Shown here: positions 46,945 to 56,883 of the stretch, piece by piece
How the letters are laid out: each line of letters starts with the position of its first letter
Position numbering within the stretch: position 1 is the first letter of the stretch
From: Mannheimia cairinae
GTDB taxonomy: Bacteria; Pseudomonadota; Gammaproteobacteria; Enterobacterales; Pasteurellaceae
Direction: 5' to 3'
NCBI RefSeq assembly: GCF_028649535.1
Contig: NZ_JAQSJE010000002.1
Coordinates: 198,645-262,644, forward strand
Length of the DNA stretch: 64,000 bases
Position numbers and translations under genes: made by a program
Notes under the pieces: generated by a model
Database searches by the model: none
Told to the model about the DNA's origin: nothing
The model's input: only the letters and a program-made list of their open reading frames with translations

Positions 46945-47562
46945 TTACACCTCTCTTGGGTTAGCTAAGAAACCTGATTTATCTCCGCTTGGGCGAGCGT
47001 GTTTATTTGGTTTTACCACCAAATTCGGTTTCGTGAAATCTGCTGGCGGTAATGGTGCAATAGAGGCTTGGGTGCCATATTTTTCACGTAATTCCGAAAT
47101 TGGGGCAAAATCTAAGGCTCGTAATGGGCAAGCATCCACACAAATTGGTTTCTCGCCATCTTTCACTCGAGAATAGCAACCATCACATTTTGTCATTAGC
47201 CCTTTTTTCACATCAAATTGTGGGGCATCGTAAGGGCAAGCCATACTACAATAACGACAGCCAATACATTTTTCTTCGTCCACAATCACAAAGCCATCAG
47301 CATTTTTATGCATTGCACCAGTCGGGCAAACTTTGCTACAAGCGGGGTCATCACAGTGGTTGCAAGAAATTGACATATAGTAGGTAAAAACATCTTGGTT
47401 CCAACAACCATTGTTATCTTCCACCCAGTTACCACCGGCATATTCATAAATACGGCGGAAGTTTACATCAGTACCTAAGTCTTTGTAATCCTTACAAGCT
47501 AACTCGCAAGTTTTACAGCCGGTACAACGTTCAGAATCGAAATAAAAACCATATTGTTCCAT
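46945..47562 (-). CDS. dmsB: Anaerobic DMSO reductase iron-sulfur subunit
   Basis: Periplasm-facing four-cluster electron-transfer subunit. The 205 residues have four cysteine motifs: CTGCKTCELAC (about 14-24), CNHCDDPACSKVCP, CIGCRYCSMACP and CDGCYSRVKDGEKPICVDACP. Start MEQYGFYFDSERCTGCKTCE. It lies 9 bp after dmsA and 1 bp before dmsC. Confidence 0.96.
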   Translation of the reverse strand: MEQYGFYFDSERCTGCKTCELACKDYKDLGTDVNFRRIYEYAGGNWVEDNNGCWNQDVFTYYMSISCNHCDDPACSKVCPTGAMHKNADGFVIVDEEKCIGCRYCSMACPYDAPQFDVKKGLMTKCDGCYSRVKDGEKPICVDACPLRALDFAPISELREKYGTQASIAPLPPADFTKPNLVVKPNKHARPSGDKSGFLANPREV

Positions 47563-47571
47563 AACTCACCT

Positions 47572-49998
47572 CTATAATTTTGCAACTTGTACTAAGTTAG
47601 AATGTTGTGGATTGCCTTTGGCTAAAGGAGATGGGCGTTGCGTTGTTAATACATTGACACAACCACCGTGGTCAATTCCTTTACTATCTGGTGCATACCA
47701 CCCGCCTTCACTTAATGCCACGACCCCTGGAATAATACGAGGCGTTACTTTTGCATTGATATGTACTTCTCCACGATCATTAAAAATTCTCAGCATATCG
47801 CCATTTTTAATGCCTCTTGGTTCTGCATCGATAGGGTTGATCCAAACTTCTTGTGGATTTGCTGCTTTTAAAACGTCCACATTACCGTAGGTAGAGTGTG
47901 TTCGAGCTTTATAGTGGAAACCACAAACTTGGAGAGGATATTTTTCCATCAGCGGATCGCCATAATGCTCAAAACTATCTACGTGAATTGGTAGAGGATG
48001 AATTACCTCATCTTTATCTAATTCCCAAGTTTGAGCAATTTCCGCTAAACGTTCGGAATATATTTCAATTTTACCTGATGGCGTTGCCAATGGATTAGCT
48101 TCAGGATTTTCACGGAAGTCTTTATAAGCAATATAGAAACCATTCGGATCCACCTTTTTGAAAATACCCTGTTTTCTGAACTCCTCAAAAGTAGGTAATT
48201 CCGGAAGTTGTGCTCTAGATTGCTCATAAATATAGCGTAGCCACCCTTCTTGGGTGCGACCTTCAGTAAATTGCTCTTTTACCCCTAATTTTTCAGATAA
48301 GTCGCTTAACATATCGTAGATATTGCGGCACTCAAACGGCGGTTTGACAACTTGATCTGCAAAGATAATGTAGTTCATATTAGAAGTGAAAGCATCTAAG
48401 CAGAAATCCATTTGTTCTGATGTAGTGCAATCTGGCAGTAAAATATCGCTATATTTTGCTGTTGAGGTCATATGATTATCAATGGTAATAATCAATTCGC
48501 ATTTCGTATCATCTTGCAAAATTTCGTGTGTGCGATTGATTTGAGCGTGTTGGTTGATTAGGCAGTTACTTGCATAATTCCAAATAACTTTAATCGGAGC
48601 AGTTAAACGTTCCACGCCACGAATACCATCTGTTTTATCGGTCATTTCTGTTGCACGAATAATCGCATCAGTCCAAAGGAACATTGGAATACTTGCCTTA
48701 ACTGGGTTAGTTAATGTTGGCATACGTACAAAAGGTACACCGTAAGAACTCTCACGAGCCCCCGTATTACCACCACTAATTCCGACATTACCTGTTAAAA
48801 TTGGAAGCATTGCAATGGCACGAGAAAGAATCTCGCCGTTACTACGACGTTGAGGCCCCCAACCTTGAGAGATACAAACCGGTTTGGTTGAACCGATTTC
48901 ACGTGCTAATTTCACAATACGATGAGCAGGAATACCGGTAATTTTTGCTGCCCATTCTGGAGTTTTCGCGATACCGTCTTCGCCTTGTCCTAAAATATGT
49001 GCTTTATAATGACTATTTTTAGGGGCACTTGCAGGTAAGGTTTTTTCATCATAGCCAACGCAATATTTATCAAGGAAAGGTTGATCAACTAAATCCTCTG
49101 TTATCAATACATAAGCGATAGCAGAAACTAAGGCGGCATCAGTTCCTGGGCGGATAGGAATCCATTCATCTTCTCTACCTACGCCAGTATCTGTATAGCG
49201 AGGGTCAATAATGATTAACTTCGCATTCGATTTTTCTTTAGCTTGCTGGATGCAATAAGTTAAGCCACCGCCACTCATACGGGTTTCTGCCGGGTTATTA
49301 CCAAATAGTACGATCAATTTGGAATTTTCCATATCAGCCATACCATTGCCTAATGCCCAACCACCACCATAGGTATAATCTAAACCAACGGCTATTTGTG
49401 CTGTACTATAGTCGCCATAATGATTTAAATAGCCACCAATGCAATTCATTAAACGGGCTACCATAGTAGAACCTGGCGGCCAAGATTGTGTCATTGTGCC
49501 ACCAAGCGTACCAGTACCATAATTAAGGTAGATACTTTCATTGCCATATTCTGCAATATTTTTCTTTAATGAAGCAGCAATGACATTTAAAGCCTCGTCC
49601 CAAGTAATACGTTCAAATTTACCTTCGCCACGTTTCCCCACCCGTTTCATTGGATATTTTAAGCGGTCAGGATTATAAACACGGCGACGCATAGAACGAC
49701 CTCGTAAACAAGCTCTTACTTGATGATCTTCATTATAGGTTTCAGTACCCGTATTATCCGTTTCAACATAGGTAATTTTTTCATCCTTCACGTGCATACG
49801 TAATGCACAGCGACTACCACAGTTTACGGTACAAGCACTCCAAACAATTTTTTCATCGCTCGTATTTTTTACAGAGATAGTTTCAGCCTTTGCTGAAAAA
49901 GGAAGAGATAAACCGGAAGCAGCAGCTGCAGTAATACCAGTTGCAGATGCTGTTTTTAGAAAACGACGACGATTCAAGTTAAGATTTAAATCACTCAT
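47572..49998 (-). CDS. dmsA: Anaerobic DMSO reductase catalytic molybdopterin subunit
   Basis: Periplasmic molybdoenzyme reducing DMSO and related S- and N-oxides in anaerobic respiration. The 808 residues begin with a Tat signal (NRRRFLKTAS, Arg10-Arg12, cleavage after SAKA, about residue 38). The FS0 cluster region is CTVNCGSRCALRMHV ... CLRGRSMRRRVYNPDRLKYP, almost identical to E. coli. The bis-MGD domains follow. An FNR-type site lies about 62-75 bp upstream, so anaerobic induction is expected. Confidence 0.97.
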   Translation of the reverse strand: MSDLNLNLNRRRFLKTASATGITAAAASGLSLPFSAKAETISVKNTSDEKIVWSACTVNCGSRCALRMHVKDEKITYVETDNTGTETYNEDHQVRACLRGRSMRRRVYNPDRLKYPMKRVGKRGEGKFERITWDEALNVIAASLKKNIAEYGNESIYLNYGTGTLGGTMTQSWPPGSTMVARLMNCIGGYLNHYGDYSTAQIAVGLDYTYGGGWALGNGMADMENSKLIVLFGNNPAETRMSGGGLTYCIQQAKEKSNAKLIIIDPRYTDTGVGREDEWIPIRPGTDAALVSAIAYVLITEDLVDQPFLDKYCVGYDEKTLPASAPKNSHYKAHILGQGEDGIAKTPEWAAKITGIPAHRIVKLAREIGSTKPVCISQGWGPQRRSNGEILSRAIAMLPILTGNVGISGGNTGARESSYGVPFVRMPTLTNPVKASIPMFLWTDAIIRATEMTDKTDGIRGVERLTAPIKVIWNYASNCLINQHAQINRTHEILQDDTKCELIITIDNHMTSTAKYSDILLPDCTTSEQMDFCLDAFTSNMNYIIFADQVVKPPFECRNIYDMLSDLSEKLGVKEQFTEGRTQEGWLRYIYEQSRAQLPELPTFEEFRKQGIFKKVDPNGFYIAYKDFRENPEANPLATPSGKIEIYSERLAEIAQTWELDKDEVIHPLPIHVDSFEHYGDPLMEKYPLQVCGFHYKARTHSTYGNVDVLKAANPQEVWINPIDAEPRGIKNGDMLRIFNDRGEVHINAKVTPRIIPGVVALSEGGWYAPDSKGIDHGGCVNVLTTQRPSPLAKGNPQHSNLVQVAKL

Positions 49999-50059
49999 AT
50001 CATTTCTCCCACAAGAATTAAATTTAATTAGACTTTAACCCAAAAGGAGTAATAATGAA

Positions 50060-50073
50060 TTGACTTACATCAA
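50060..50073. promoter_or_regulatory. FNR site upstream of dmsA
   Basis: TTGACTTACATCAA matches the FNR consensus TTGATNNNNATCAA at nine of ten fixed positions. Centred 68 bp before the dmsA start codon, consistent with an activating -41.5 site and about 27 nt of leader. Confidence 0.78.
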
Positions 50074-50109
50074 AACAAATCCCAAAAAACTTAATAAAAT
50101 CAATAGCTT

Positions 50110-50128
50110 ATTAATGATAATTATTTTT
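50110..50128. promoter_or_regulatory. Weak Fur-like sequence upstream of dmsA
   Basis: The 19-mer around AATGATAATTATT matches the Fur consensus at 14 of 19 positions by hand alignment. A similar 14/19 match occurs before manX (2380-2398). The AT-rich setting lowers the weight. Confidence 0.3.
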
Positions 50129-50157
50129 ATTATAAAGAAGAGTTGTAAGAAAAGAAT

Positions 50158-50193
50158 AAAAGCTATATCCATATAATGTTGAATATAGCTTTT
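50158..50193. terminator. Terminator between argD and dmsA
   Basis: Eleven-bp stem AAAAGCTATAT (50158-50168) against ATATAGCTTTT (50183-50193) with T-rich sequence on both strands; it lies about 20 bp past the argD stop on the minus strand. Confidence 0.82.
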
Positions 50194-50212
50194 TATTTTA
50201 TAGATTTGAAAG

Positions 50213-51397
50213 TTAATAATTTTCCAATACTTCTTTCAGCACTTTTAACCCGTGTTCAATTTGAGCATCAGTAATAGTCAGTGGTGGAAGTAATCTTAGT
50301 TTTGCTTTAGCCGTTAAAAAGAGTACGCCTTTTTCAATACATTTCACAACCACATCGCTTGCAACCACATTTTCTTCAAATTCAACACCTAGCATTAAAC
50401 CTAAGCCTGATACTGATTTTACTTTTGGCAGTTTTGCTAAGGATTCACGTGTTTTTTGCCCTTTGCGTGTTACTTCGGCTAGGAATTCTGGGGAGATTTT
50501 ATCCATTACTACATTAGCACCGGCACAAGCAACAGGGTTGCCACCGAAGGTTGAACCGTGATCACTTTTACCCAATGTGTTTTCAACTTTTTGACCAAGT
50601 AAAAAAGACCCTATCGGTAAACCGCCGCCTAAGCCTTTTGCTAAGCTAACAATATCTGGCTGTAAGCCGAATTGTTGATAAGAGAACATCGTACCTGTTC
50701 GCCCAATGCCTGTTTGTACTTCATCAATAATAAACACTATATCTTTTTCTTGGCATAGGTTCTGCACTGCATTCATATACTCAGTATCTAACGAACATAC
50801 ACCGCCTTCGCCCTGTACCACCTCAAGCAGCACACCGCAAACGTTGTTCACTTCCAAACGTGTTTTTAATGCTTGAATATCATTTGCTGGTACATACTCA
50901 AAACCGTCTGTAAATGGGAAAAAATGTTGGTGGAAAACATCTTGACCTGTTGCTGCCAAAGTTGAAATGGTACGACCGTGGAAAGAGTTTACCAAAGTCA
51001 GAACGGTTGAACGCCCAGCTCCATATTTATCGTGGCTATATTTACGAGCCGTTTTCACTGCCCCTTCATTCGCCTCTGCCCCAGAATTGCAAAAAAATGC
51101 TCGTTTTAGACCGCTTGCATTCGCTAATTTTTGAGCTAAAAGGCTTGATGGCTCGGTAAAAAATAGATTTGAAGTATGCTGTAATTTACCTGCTTGTTCA
51201 GTAACCGCTTTTAGCCAATCATCATCTGCCCAGCCTAAACTGTTTACCCCAATACCGCTGGTAAAATCTAAATATTGGTTACCTTCAAAATCCCATACAT
51301 CGCAACCTTTCCCGTGTGAAAGGGCAAGATCAAATCTGCCATAGGTTTGTGCAATATACTCTTTATCTAACTGCTTGATGTTGTTGCTTGTTGTCAT
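50213..51397 (-). CDS. argD: Acetylornithine aminotransferase
   Basis: PLP enzyme of arginine (and possibly lysine) synthesis. The 394 residues contain FTSGIGVNSLGWADDDW, FFCNSGAEANEGAVKTARKY, FIIDEVQTGIGRTG, and PLP Lys in SLAKGLGGGLPIG. Close to E. coli ArgD in length. It lies 8 bp after argB, the end of argC-argB-argD. The adjacent argB makes arginine synthesis the natural role. Confidence 0.94.
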   Translation of the reverse strand: MTTSNNIKQLDKEYIAQTYGRFDLALSHGKGCDVWDFEGNQYLDFTSGIGVNSLGWADDDWLKAVTEQAGKLQHTSNLFFTEPSSLLAQKLANASGLKRAFFCNSGAEANEGAVKTARKYSHDKYGAGRSTVLTLVNSFHGRTISTLAATGQDVFHQHFFPFTDGFEYVPANDIQALKTRLEVNNVCGVLLEVVQGEGGVCSLDTEYMNAVQNLCQEKDIVFIIDEVQTGIGRTGTMFSYQQFGLQPDIVSLAKGLGGGLPIGSFLLGQKVENTLGKSDHGSTFGGNPVACAGANVVMDKISPEFLAEVTRKGQKTRESLAKLPKVKSVSGLGLMLGVEFEENVVASDVVVKCIEKGVLFLTAKAKLRLLPPLTITDAQIEHGLKVLKEVLENY

Positions 51398-51405
51398 TTC
51401 ATTTC

Positions 51406-52263
51406 CTACTTATTTTTATAAAACCGAGTGCCATTTTCACCGCCAAACATTTCAACCAGAATAGCGTGATCGATTCGCCCGTCAATAATATTCGCCTCAA
51501 TTCCACCAGCGTTGATAAAATCGGTACAACAGGCAATTTTCGGGATCATACCGCCGGCGATAATGCCTTGCTCAATTAAGCCTTGCACTTCACTGACTTC
51601 CACTTCTGGAATTAAAGTACTTTCATCAAAACGATCACGCAATAACCCGGCAATATCGGTCATTGAAACTAATTTTGCCGCCTTTAATGCAATCGCAATT
51701 TCGCTTGCGGCGGTGTCTGCATTGATATTATAGGCCTGCCCGTTTTCATCAACACCAACCGTTGAAAGCACAGGAATTAAGCCAGCATTTAAGCTCATTT
51801 CAATCACTTGCGGATTTACTTTTACAATCTCGCCGACAAAGCCGTAATCCACCTCGCCTTGCAATTTTTCACATTGTAACATTGCTCCGTCAATACCGCA
51901 TAAGCCAACACCCTTGCCTTTTAATAAAGCAACTAAGCTTTTGTTTACTTTACCTGCCAGCATTTGTAACACAACGTTAATGGTATCGCTATCCGTTACT
52001 CGCAAACCGTTAATAAATTGCGGCTCTTTGCCCAATAATTTCACGCCTTGTGAAATTTCCGGCCCACCACCGTGTACAAGTACAACTTTTACGCCTAAAC
52101 GGTTGAGCAATAAAATATCCGCCATTACCGATTTTTTAAGATCTTCGTTAATCATTGCGTTACCGCCATATTTAACCACAACGGTTTTACCCTGCCATTT
52201 AGCTAAACAAGCGGTTGATTTTTCTAATAAATTTGCAAATTGGTTGATTTCTTGAATGTTCAT
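51406..52263 (-). CDS. argB: Acetylglutamate kinase
   Basis: Second step of arginine synthesis. The 285 residues have the amino-acid kinase motifs VVKYGGNAM (about 28-36), VLVHGGGPEIS (about 61-71) and NADTAASEIAIALKA (about 180-194). Longer than the 258-residue E. coli form because of an N-terminal helix (about 1-22) seen in arginine-inhibited hexameric NAGKs, which suggests feedback inhibition. It lies 263 bp after argC with a palindromic element in the gap. Confidence 0.94.
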   Translation of the reverse strand: MNIQEINQFANLLEKSTACLAKWQGKTVVVKYGGNAMINEDLKKSVMADILLLNRLGVKVVLVHGGGPEISQGVKLLGKEPQFINGLRVTDSDTINVVLQMLAGKVNKSLVALLKGKGVGLCGIDGAMLQCEKLQGEVDYGFVGEIVKVNPQVIEMSLNAGLIPVLSTVGVDENGQAYNINADTAASEIAIALKAAKLVSMTDIAGLLRDRFDESTLIPEVEVSEVQGLIEQGIIAGGMIPKIACCTDFINAGGIEANIIDGRIDHAILVEMFGGENGTRFYKNK

Positions 52264-52526
52264 AATATTTCCTGTTTTCTGTTACTTTTCTTTGCTTGTG
52301 CAAAGAAAAGTAACCAAAAGAAAGCACACCCTGCTTCGTTGCTGTTCCTCACTTTATTGAAATTTTCCTAACGAAAAATAACCCTGATGTTCGCTTCGCT
52401 CTCGCTCGGGATTATTTTTCTAAAAATTTCAAGTCGTTCGGGCAACTCTGAAGGGAACTCGATCGACTATAACAAGCTATGATTTTTTTAAATGTTTTAT
52501 AAACAGAGGAACCTTTATTTAGTAAA
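52264..52526. repeat. Palindromic non-coding element between argC and argB
   Basis: Contains a 15-bp perfect stem GTTACTTTTCTTTGC (52281-52295) and its complement (52300-52314) with a TTGT loop. It is followed by a nested inverted repeat in which TTGAAATTTT and GAAAAATAAC (near 52357-52382) pair with their complements near 52412-52432 (GGGATTATTTTTC, AAAATTTCAA) around a CTTCGCTC-rich centre. No ORF. It looks like a dispersed intergenic element. Confidence 0.7.
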
Positions 52527-53468
52527 TTAAATTTCTAACCCCGAAGTTTCTTCCCTTCCTAGCATAATATTCATACATTGTACCGCAGCCCCTGATGCTC
52601 CTTTGCCAAGGTTATCAAAACGTGCTGCTAGTAGAATTTGGTTTTCATTGCCGTAAACAAAAATTTCAAGGCTGTCTTTGCCTGCATAAGCGTTAGCACT
52701 TAACATTCCATCTTCGGGTAATGTTTGGAATGGATGAACGCTAATCAGCGGACTTCCTTGATAATATTCATTCAATAGATTTGCAATTTCTTCACCAGAT
52801 TTAACCGCTTGTAACGCACTGATTGGCACAGGCACGGTAACAAGCATACCGCTGTAATAGTCTGCAACTACGGGGGTAAAAATAGGCGGTTTTTGCATTA
52901 GGGTTAAGGCTTGCATTTCTGGCAAATGTTTATGTTTTAAAGCCAGCCCATACACACGAGGGGCATTTAATGCTTCAGGTCGTTCAGCATTCTCATATTC
53001 GGCGATCATTGCCTTACCACCACCAGAATAGCCGGTTAAGGAATGGCAACTCAAAGGATAATCCGTAGGTAAAATGCCTTTTTCCACTAACGGACGAACC
53101 AAGGCAATATAGCCTGTTGCGTGGCAACCGGGTACGGCAACTCGGTTAGCATTTTTAATTTTCTCTCTTTGTTCGCTTAATTCGGCAAAGCCATAAATCC
53201 AATCAGGATTTACTCGATGAGCGGTGGACGTATCGCAAATACGGGCGTTTTGAGGGGCATTGGCGACTAATTCTTTAGAAGCCTCATCAGGCAAGCAAAG
53301 AAAGGTTAAATCCGCTTCCGCTACCTTTGCTATTCGGGCATTCAAATCTTTGCGTAACTCCTCCGGTAACGTCAAAAGCTCAATATCATCAGCTTTATTT
53401 AAACGTTCGTGAATGCGTAGCCCCGTTGTGCCAACAGCTCCATCTACAAAAATCTTGTATTTGCTCAT
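52527..53468 (-). CDS. argC: N-acetyl-gamma-glutamyl-phosphate reductase, type 2
   Basis: Third step of arginine synthesis. The 313 residues start MSKYKIFVDGAVGTTGLRIH and contain the catalytic Cys in VAVPGCHATGYIAL (about 111-124) and SLTGYSGGGKAMIAEYE. This is the shorter AGPR type 2 form, unlike the E. coli enzyme (type 1, 334 residues). First gene of the arg group; tandem ARG boxes lie upstream. Confidence 0.94.
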   Translation of the reverse strand: MSKYKIFVDGAVGTTGLRIHERLNKADDIELLTLPEELRKDLNARIAKVAEADLTFLCLPDEASKELVANAPQNARICDTSTAHRVNPDWIYGFAELSEQREKIKNANRVAVPGCHATGYIALVRPLVEKGILPTDYPLSCHSLTGYSGGGKAMIAEYENAERPEALNAPRVYGLALKHKHLPEMQALTLMQKPPIFTPVVADYYSGMLVTVPVPISALQAVKSGEEIANLLNEYYQGSPLISVHPFQTLPEDGMLSANAYAGKDSLEIFVYGNENQILLAARFDNLGKGASGAAVQCMNIMLGREETSGLEI

Positions 53469-53542
53469 TTCAATTTCCCATAAGTTTATTTTTTATCATT
53501 GCTTGCTAGTCTATGCTTATTCAATAATAAAAACAAGTCTGT

Positions 53543-53580
53543 GGTGCATAATTATTCATATTAATTGATTTTTTATTCAT
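53543..53580. promoter_or_regulatory. Tandem ARG boxes (ArgR operators) upstream of argC
   Basis: TGCATAATTATTCA (53545-53558) and TGATTTTTTATTCA (53566-53579) each match the ARG-box core TGAATwwwwATTCA at nine of ten fixed positions. Centres are 21 bp apart, the spacing of paired ARG boxes bound by hexameric ArgR. They lie 75-111 bp before the argC start. This is the expected repressor region for argCBD. Confidence 0.75.
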
Positions 53581-53614
53581 AAAAAATCCCTAACAATGAG
53601 TTTGTTAGGGATTT
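53581..53614 (-). terminator. Terminator of pgi
   Basis: Minus-strand twelve-bp stem AAATCCCTAACA/TGTTAGGGATTT (arms 53603-53614 and 53584-53595) with T-rich sequence after it. About 25 bp past the pgi stop. Confidence 0.9.
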
Positions 53615-53638
53615 CAATTCAGAACAAGAGGCTAGAAA

Positions 53639-55291
<1,653 letters not shown>

Positions 55292-55310
55292 TTAGTAAAT
55301 ATATAAACCG

Positions 55311-55559
55311 TTAGTCTTGATTTTCTTTAGTTAGCTCATCAAGACGTTTTTCTAATTCATTTAATTTTTCACGGGTGCGAAGTAAAACCTGTGATTGCAC
55401 ATCAAATTCTTCTCGTGTAACAACATCAAGACGAGCTAATTGTGCTTGCAGAATTTGTTTAAATTTTTCATCTAAGTCATTCCCCACATTCTTTAAACCT
55501 TGAGGAAGAGCATTATGTAATTGTTGAGCGATTGCTTCTAAGTTTTTAGGTGTGAGCAT
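55311..55559 (-). CDS. ubiK: UbiK/YqiC ubiquinone-biosynthesis accessory factor
   Basis: Small coiled-coil membrane-fusogenic (BMFP) protein that helps aerobic ubiquinone synthesis with UbiJ. The 82 residues have an amphipathic N-terminus (ALPQGLKNVGNDLDEKFKQI) and a C-terminal coiled coil (SQVLLRTREKLNELEKRLDEL). Typical length. Start follows an AGGAA site. Confidence 0.92.
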   Translation of the reverse strand: MLTPKNLEAIAQQLHNALPQGLKNVGNDLDEKFKQILQAQLARLDVVTREEFDVQSQVLLRTREKLNELEKRLDELTKENQD

Positions 55560-55738
55560 TTTTAATTCCTTACAATATAGTGACTAGGCTAATTCTATTT
55601 AATTTTAGGTATAAGAGAAAGTAAATTCTGTGATTTATTCAATAGCTAATTTGATTTAAATAGCCTTTTAAAGAAATTCTTTGTAGAATGTCGCCTTTCG
55701 TAAAATACAGGCGAAATATAACCGCTTGTATTTCATTT

Positions 55739-55774
55739 CGTGGTTCGAAAACCTCCCACGCAAAAAAACTAAGG
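55739..55774 (+). ncRNA. preQ1-I riboswitch of the queC operon
   Basis: Pseudoknot aptamer: P1 stem CGTGG (55739-55743) and CCACG (55756-55760), loop TTCGAAAACCTC, then the A-rich tail CAAAAAAACTAAGGA that pairs back into the loop. It fits the preQ1 class I pattern (loop TTC, tail AAAAAACTA). The tail ends in AAGGA, the queC ribosome site, so ligand binding should block translation of queC. PreQ1 is a later product of this pathway, giving feedback control. Confidence 0.9.
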
Positions 55775-55781
55775 ACACAAA

Positions 55782-56468
55782 ATGACTTCTCAACTCTCTC
55801 CTTCTGTTTTGAAGGCAAAAGCCGTCGTGATTTTTTCTGGCGGACAAGATTCTACCACTTGTTTATTCCAAGCCATTGCTGAATTTGGCAAAGAAAATGT
55901 GGAAGTAGTAACTTTTCAATATGGGCAGCGTCATTCTATTGAGCTTGAAAAAGCACAGTGGATTGCCAATGATCTTGGTGTAAAGCAAACACTTATTGAT
56001 ACTTCTGTAATTAAAGCAATCACTTCTAATGCATTAATGGATACTCAAGCTGAAATCAAACAAGAAGGCGATACACCTAATACCTTTGTAGATGGACGTA
56101 ATGCTTTATTTCTGCTTTATACCGCAATTTATGCCAAAGGGCAGGGGATTCAAACTATTTTCACTGGAGTATGTGAAACGGATTTTAGTGGCTACCCAGA
56201 TTGCCGTGATGTGTTTGTGAAATCGATGAATGTTACCCTAAATTTAGCAATGGACTACAATTTTAATATCCGCACGCCATTAATGTATTTAACCAAAAAG
56301 GAAACTTGGGCATTGGCGGATAAGTTAGGGGCTTTTGATTATATTCGAGAACATACTCACACCTGTTATTTAGGTATTGAAGGCGGCTGCCACGAATGCC
56401 CAAGCTGTCTGCTACGTGAAAAAGGATTAAATGAATATTTAGCAGAGCGAGGAGAAAGCTATGTTTAA
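55782..56468 (+). CDS. queC: 7-cyano-7-deazaguanine (preQ0) synthase
   Basis: ATP-dependent conversion of 7-carboxy-7-deazaguanine to preQ0 in queuosine synthesis. The 228 residues contain the PP-loop FSGGQDSTT (19-24), [11 protein letters not shown] and the zinc-binding cysteines in [21 protein letters not shown]. Under the preQ1 riboswitch. The stop overlaps queD by 8 nt. Start selected by the AAGGA site, which lies in the riboswitch tail. Confidence 0.97.
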   Translation: MTSQLSPSVLKAKAVVIFSGGQDSTTCLFQAIAEFGKENVEVVTFQYGQRHSIELEKAQWIANDLGVKQTLIDTSVIKAITSNALMDTQAEIKQEGDTPNTFVDGRNALFLLYTAIYAKGQGIQTIFTGVCETDFSGYPDCRDVFVKSMNVTLNLAMDYNFNIRTPLMYLTKKETWALADKLGAFDYIREHTHTCYLGIEGGCHECPSCLLREKGLNEYLAERGESYV

Positions 56469-56883
56469 AATTGCAAAAGAATTTAGCTTCGATATGGCTC
56501 ATATGCTAGATGGACACGACGGTAAATGTCAAAATTTGCACGGGCATACTTACAAATTGCAGGTAGAAGTAAGTGGCGATTTAGAACTAAATGGTACAAA
56601 GCGTGGTATGGTTATGGATTATTCCGATCTGAAAGCGATCGTAAAAAGACATATTTTAGAGCCGATGGATCACGCTTTTATTTATGATCTTCATAGCAAG
56701 CGTGAAAGCCAAGTGGCACAATTATTGATTGAGTTAAAATCAAAAGTCTATGGCATTCCAAGTCGTACCACAGCTGAAGAAATGGCAAAATATATGTTTG
56801 AAAAGCTAGAAAAAACAGGATTGTCGGTTAGCCTAATTCGTTTATGGGAAACACCAACTTCGTATTGTGAGTACAGTAGATAA
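56461..56883 (+). CDS. queD: 6-carboxy-5,6,7,8-tetrahydropterin synthase
   Basis: Makes CPH4 from dihydroneopterin triphosphate in queuosine synthesis. The 140 residues contain the zinc histidines in [24 protein letters not shown] (His about 17, 33, 35) and the catalytic Cys (about 29), plus DHAFIYD and PTSYCEYS. Overlaps queC at its start, and its stop overlaps the queE start. Confidence 0.95.
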   Translation: MFKIAKEFSFDMAHMLDGHDGKCQNLHGHTYKLQVEVSGDLELNGTKRGMVMDYSDLKAIVKRHILEPMDHAFIYDLHSKRESQVAQLLIELKSKVYGIPSRTTAEEMAKYMFEKLEKTGLSVSLIRLWETPTSYCEYSR

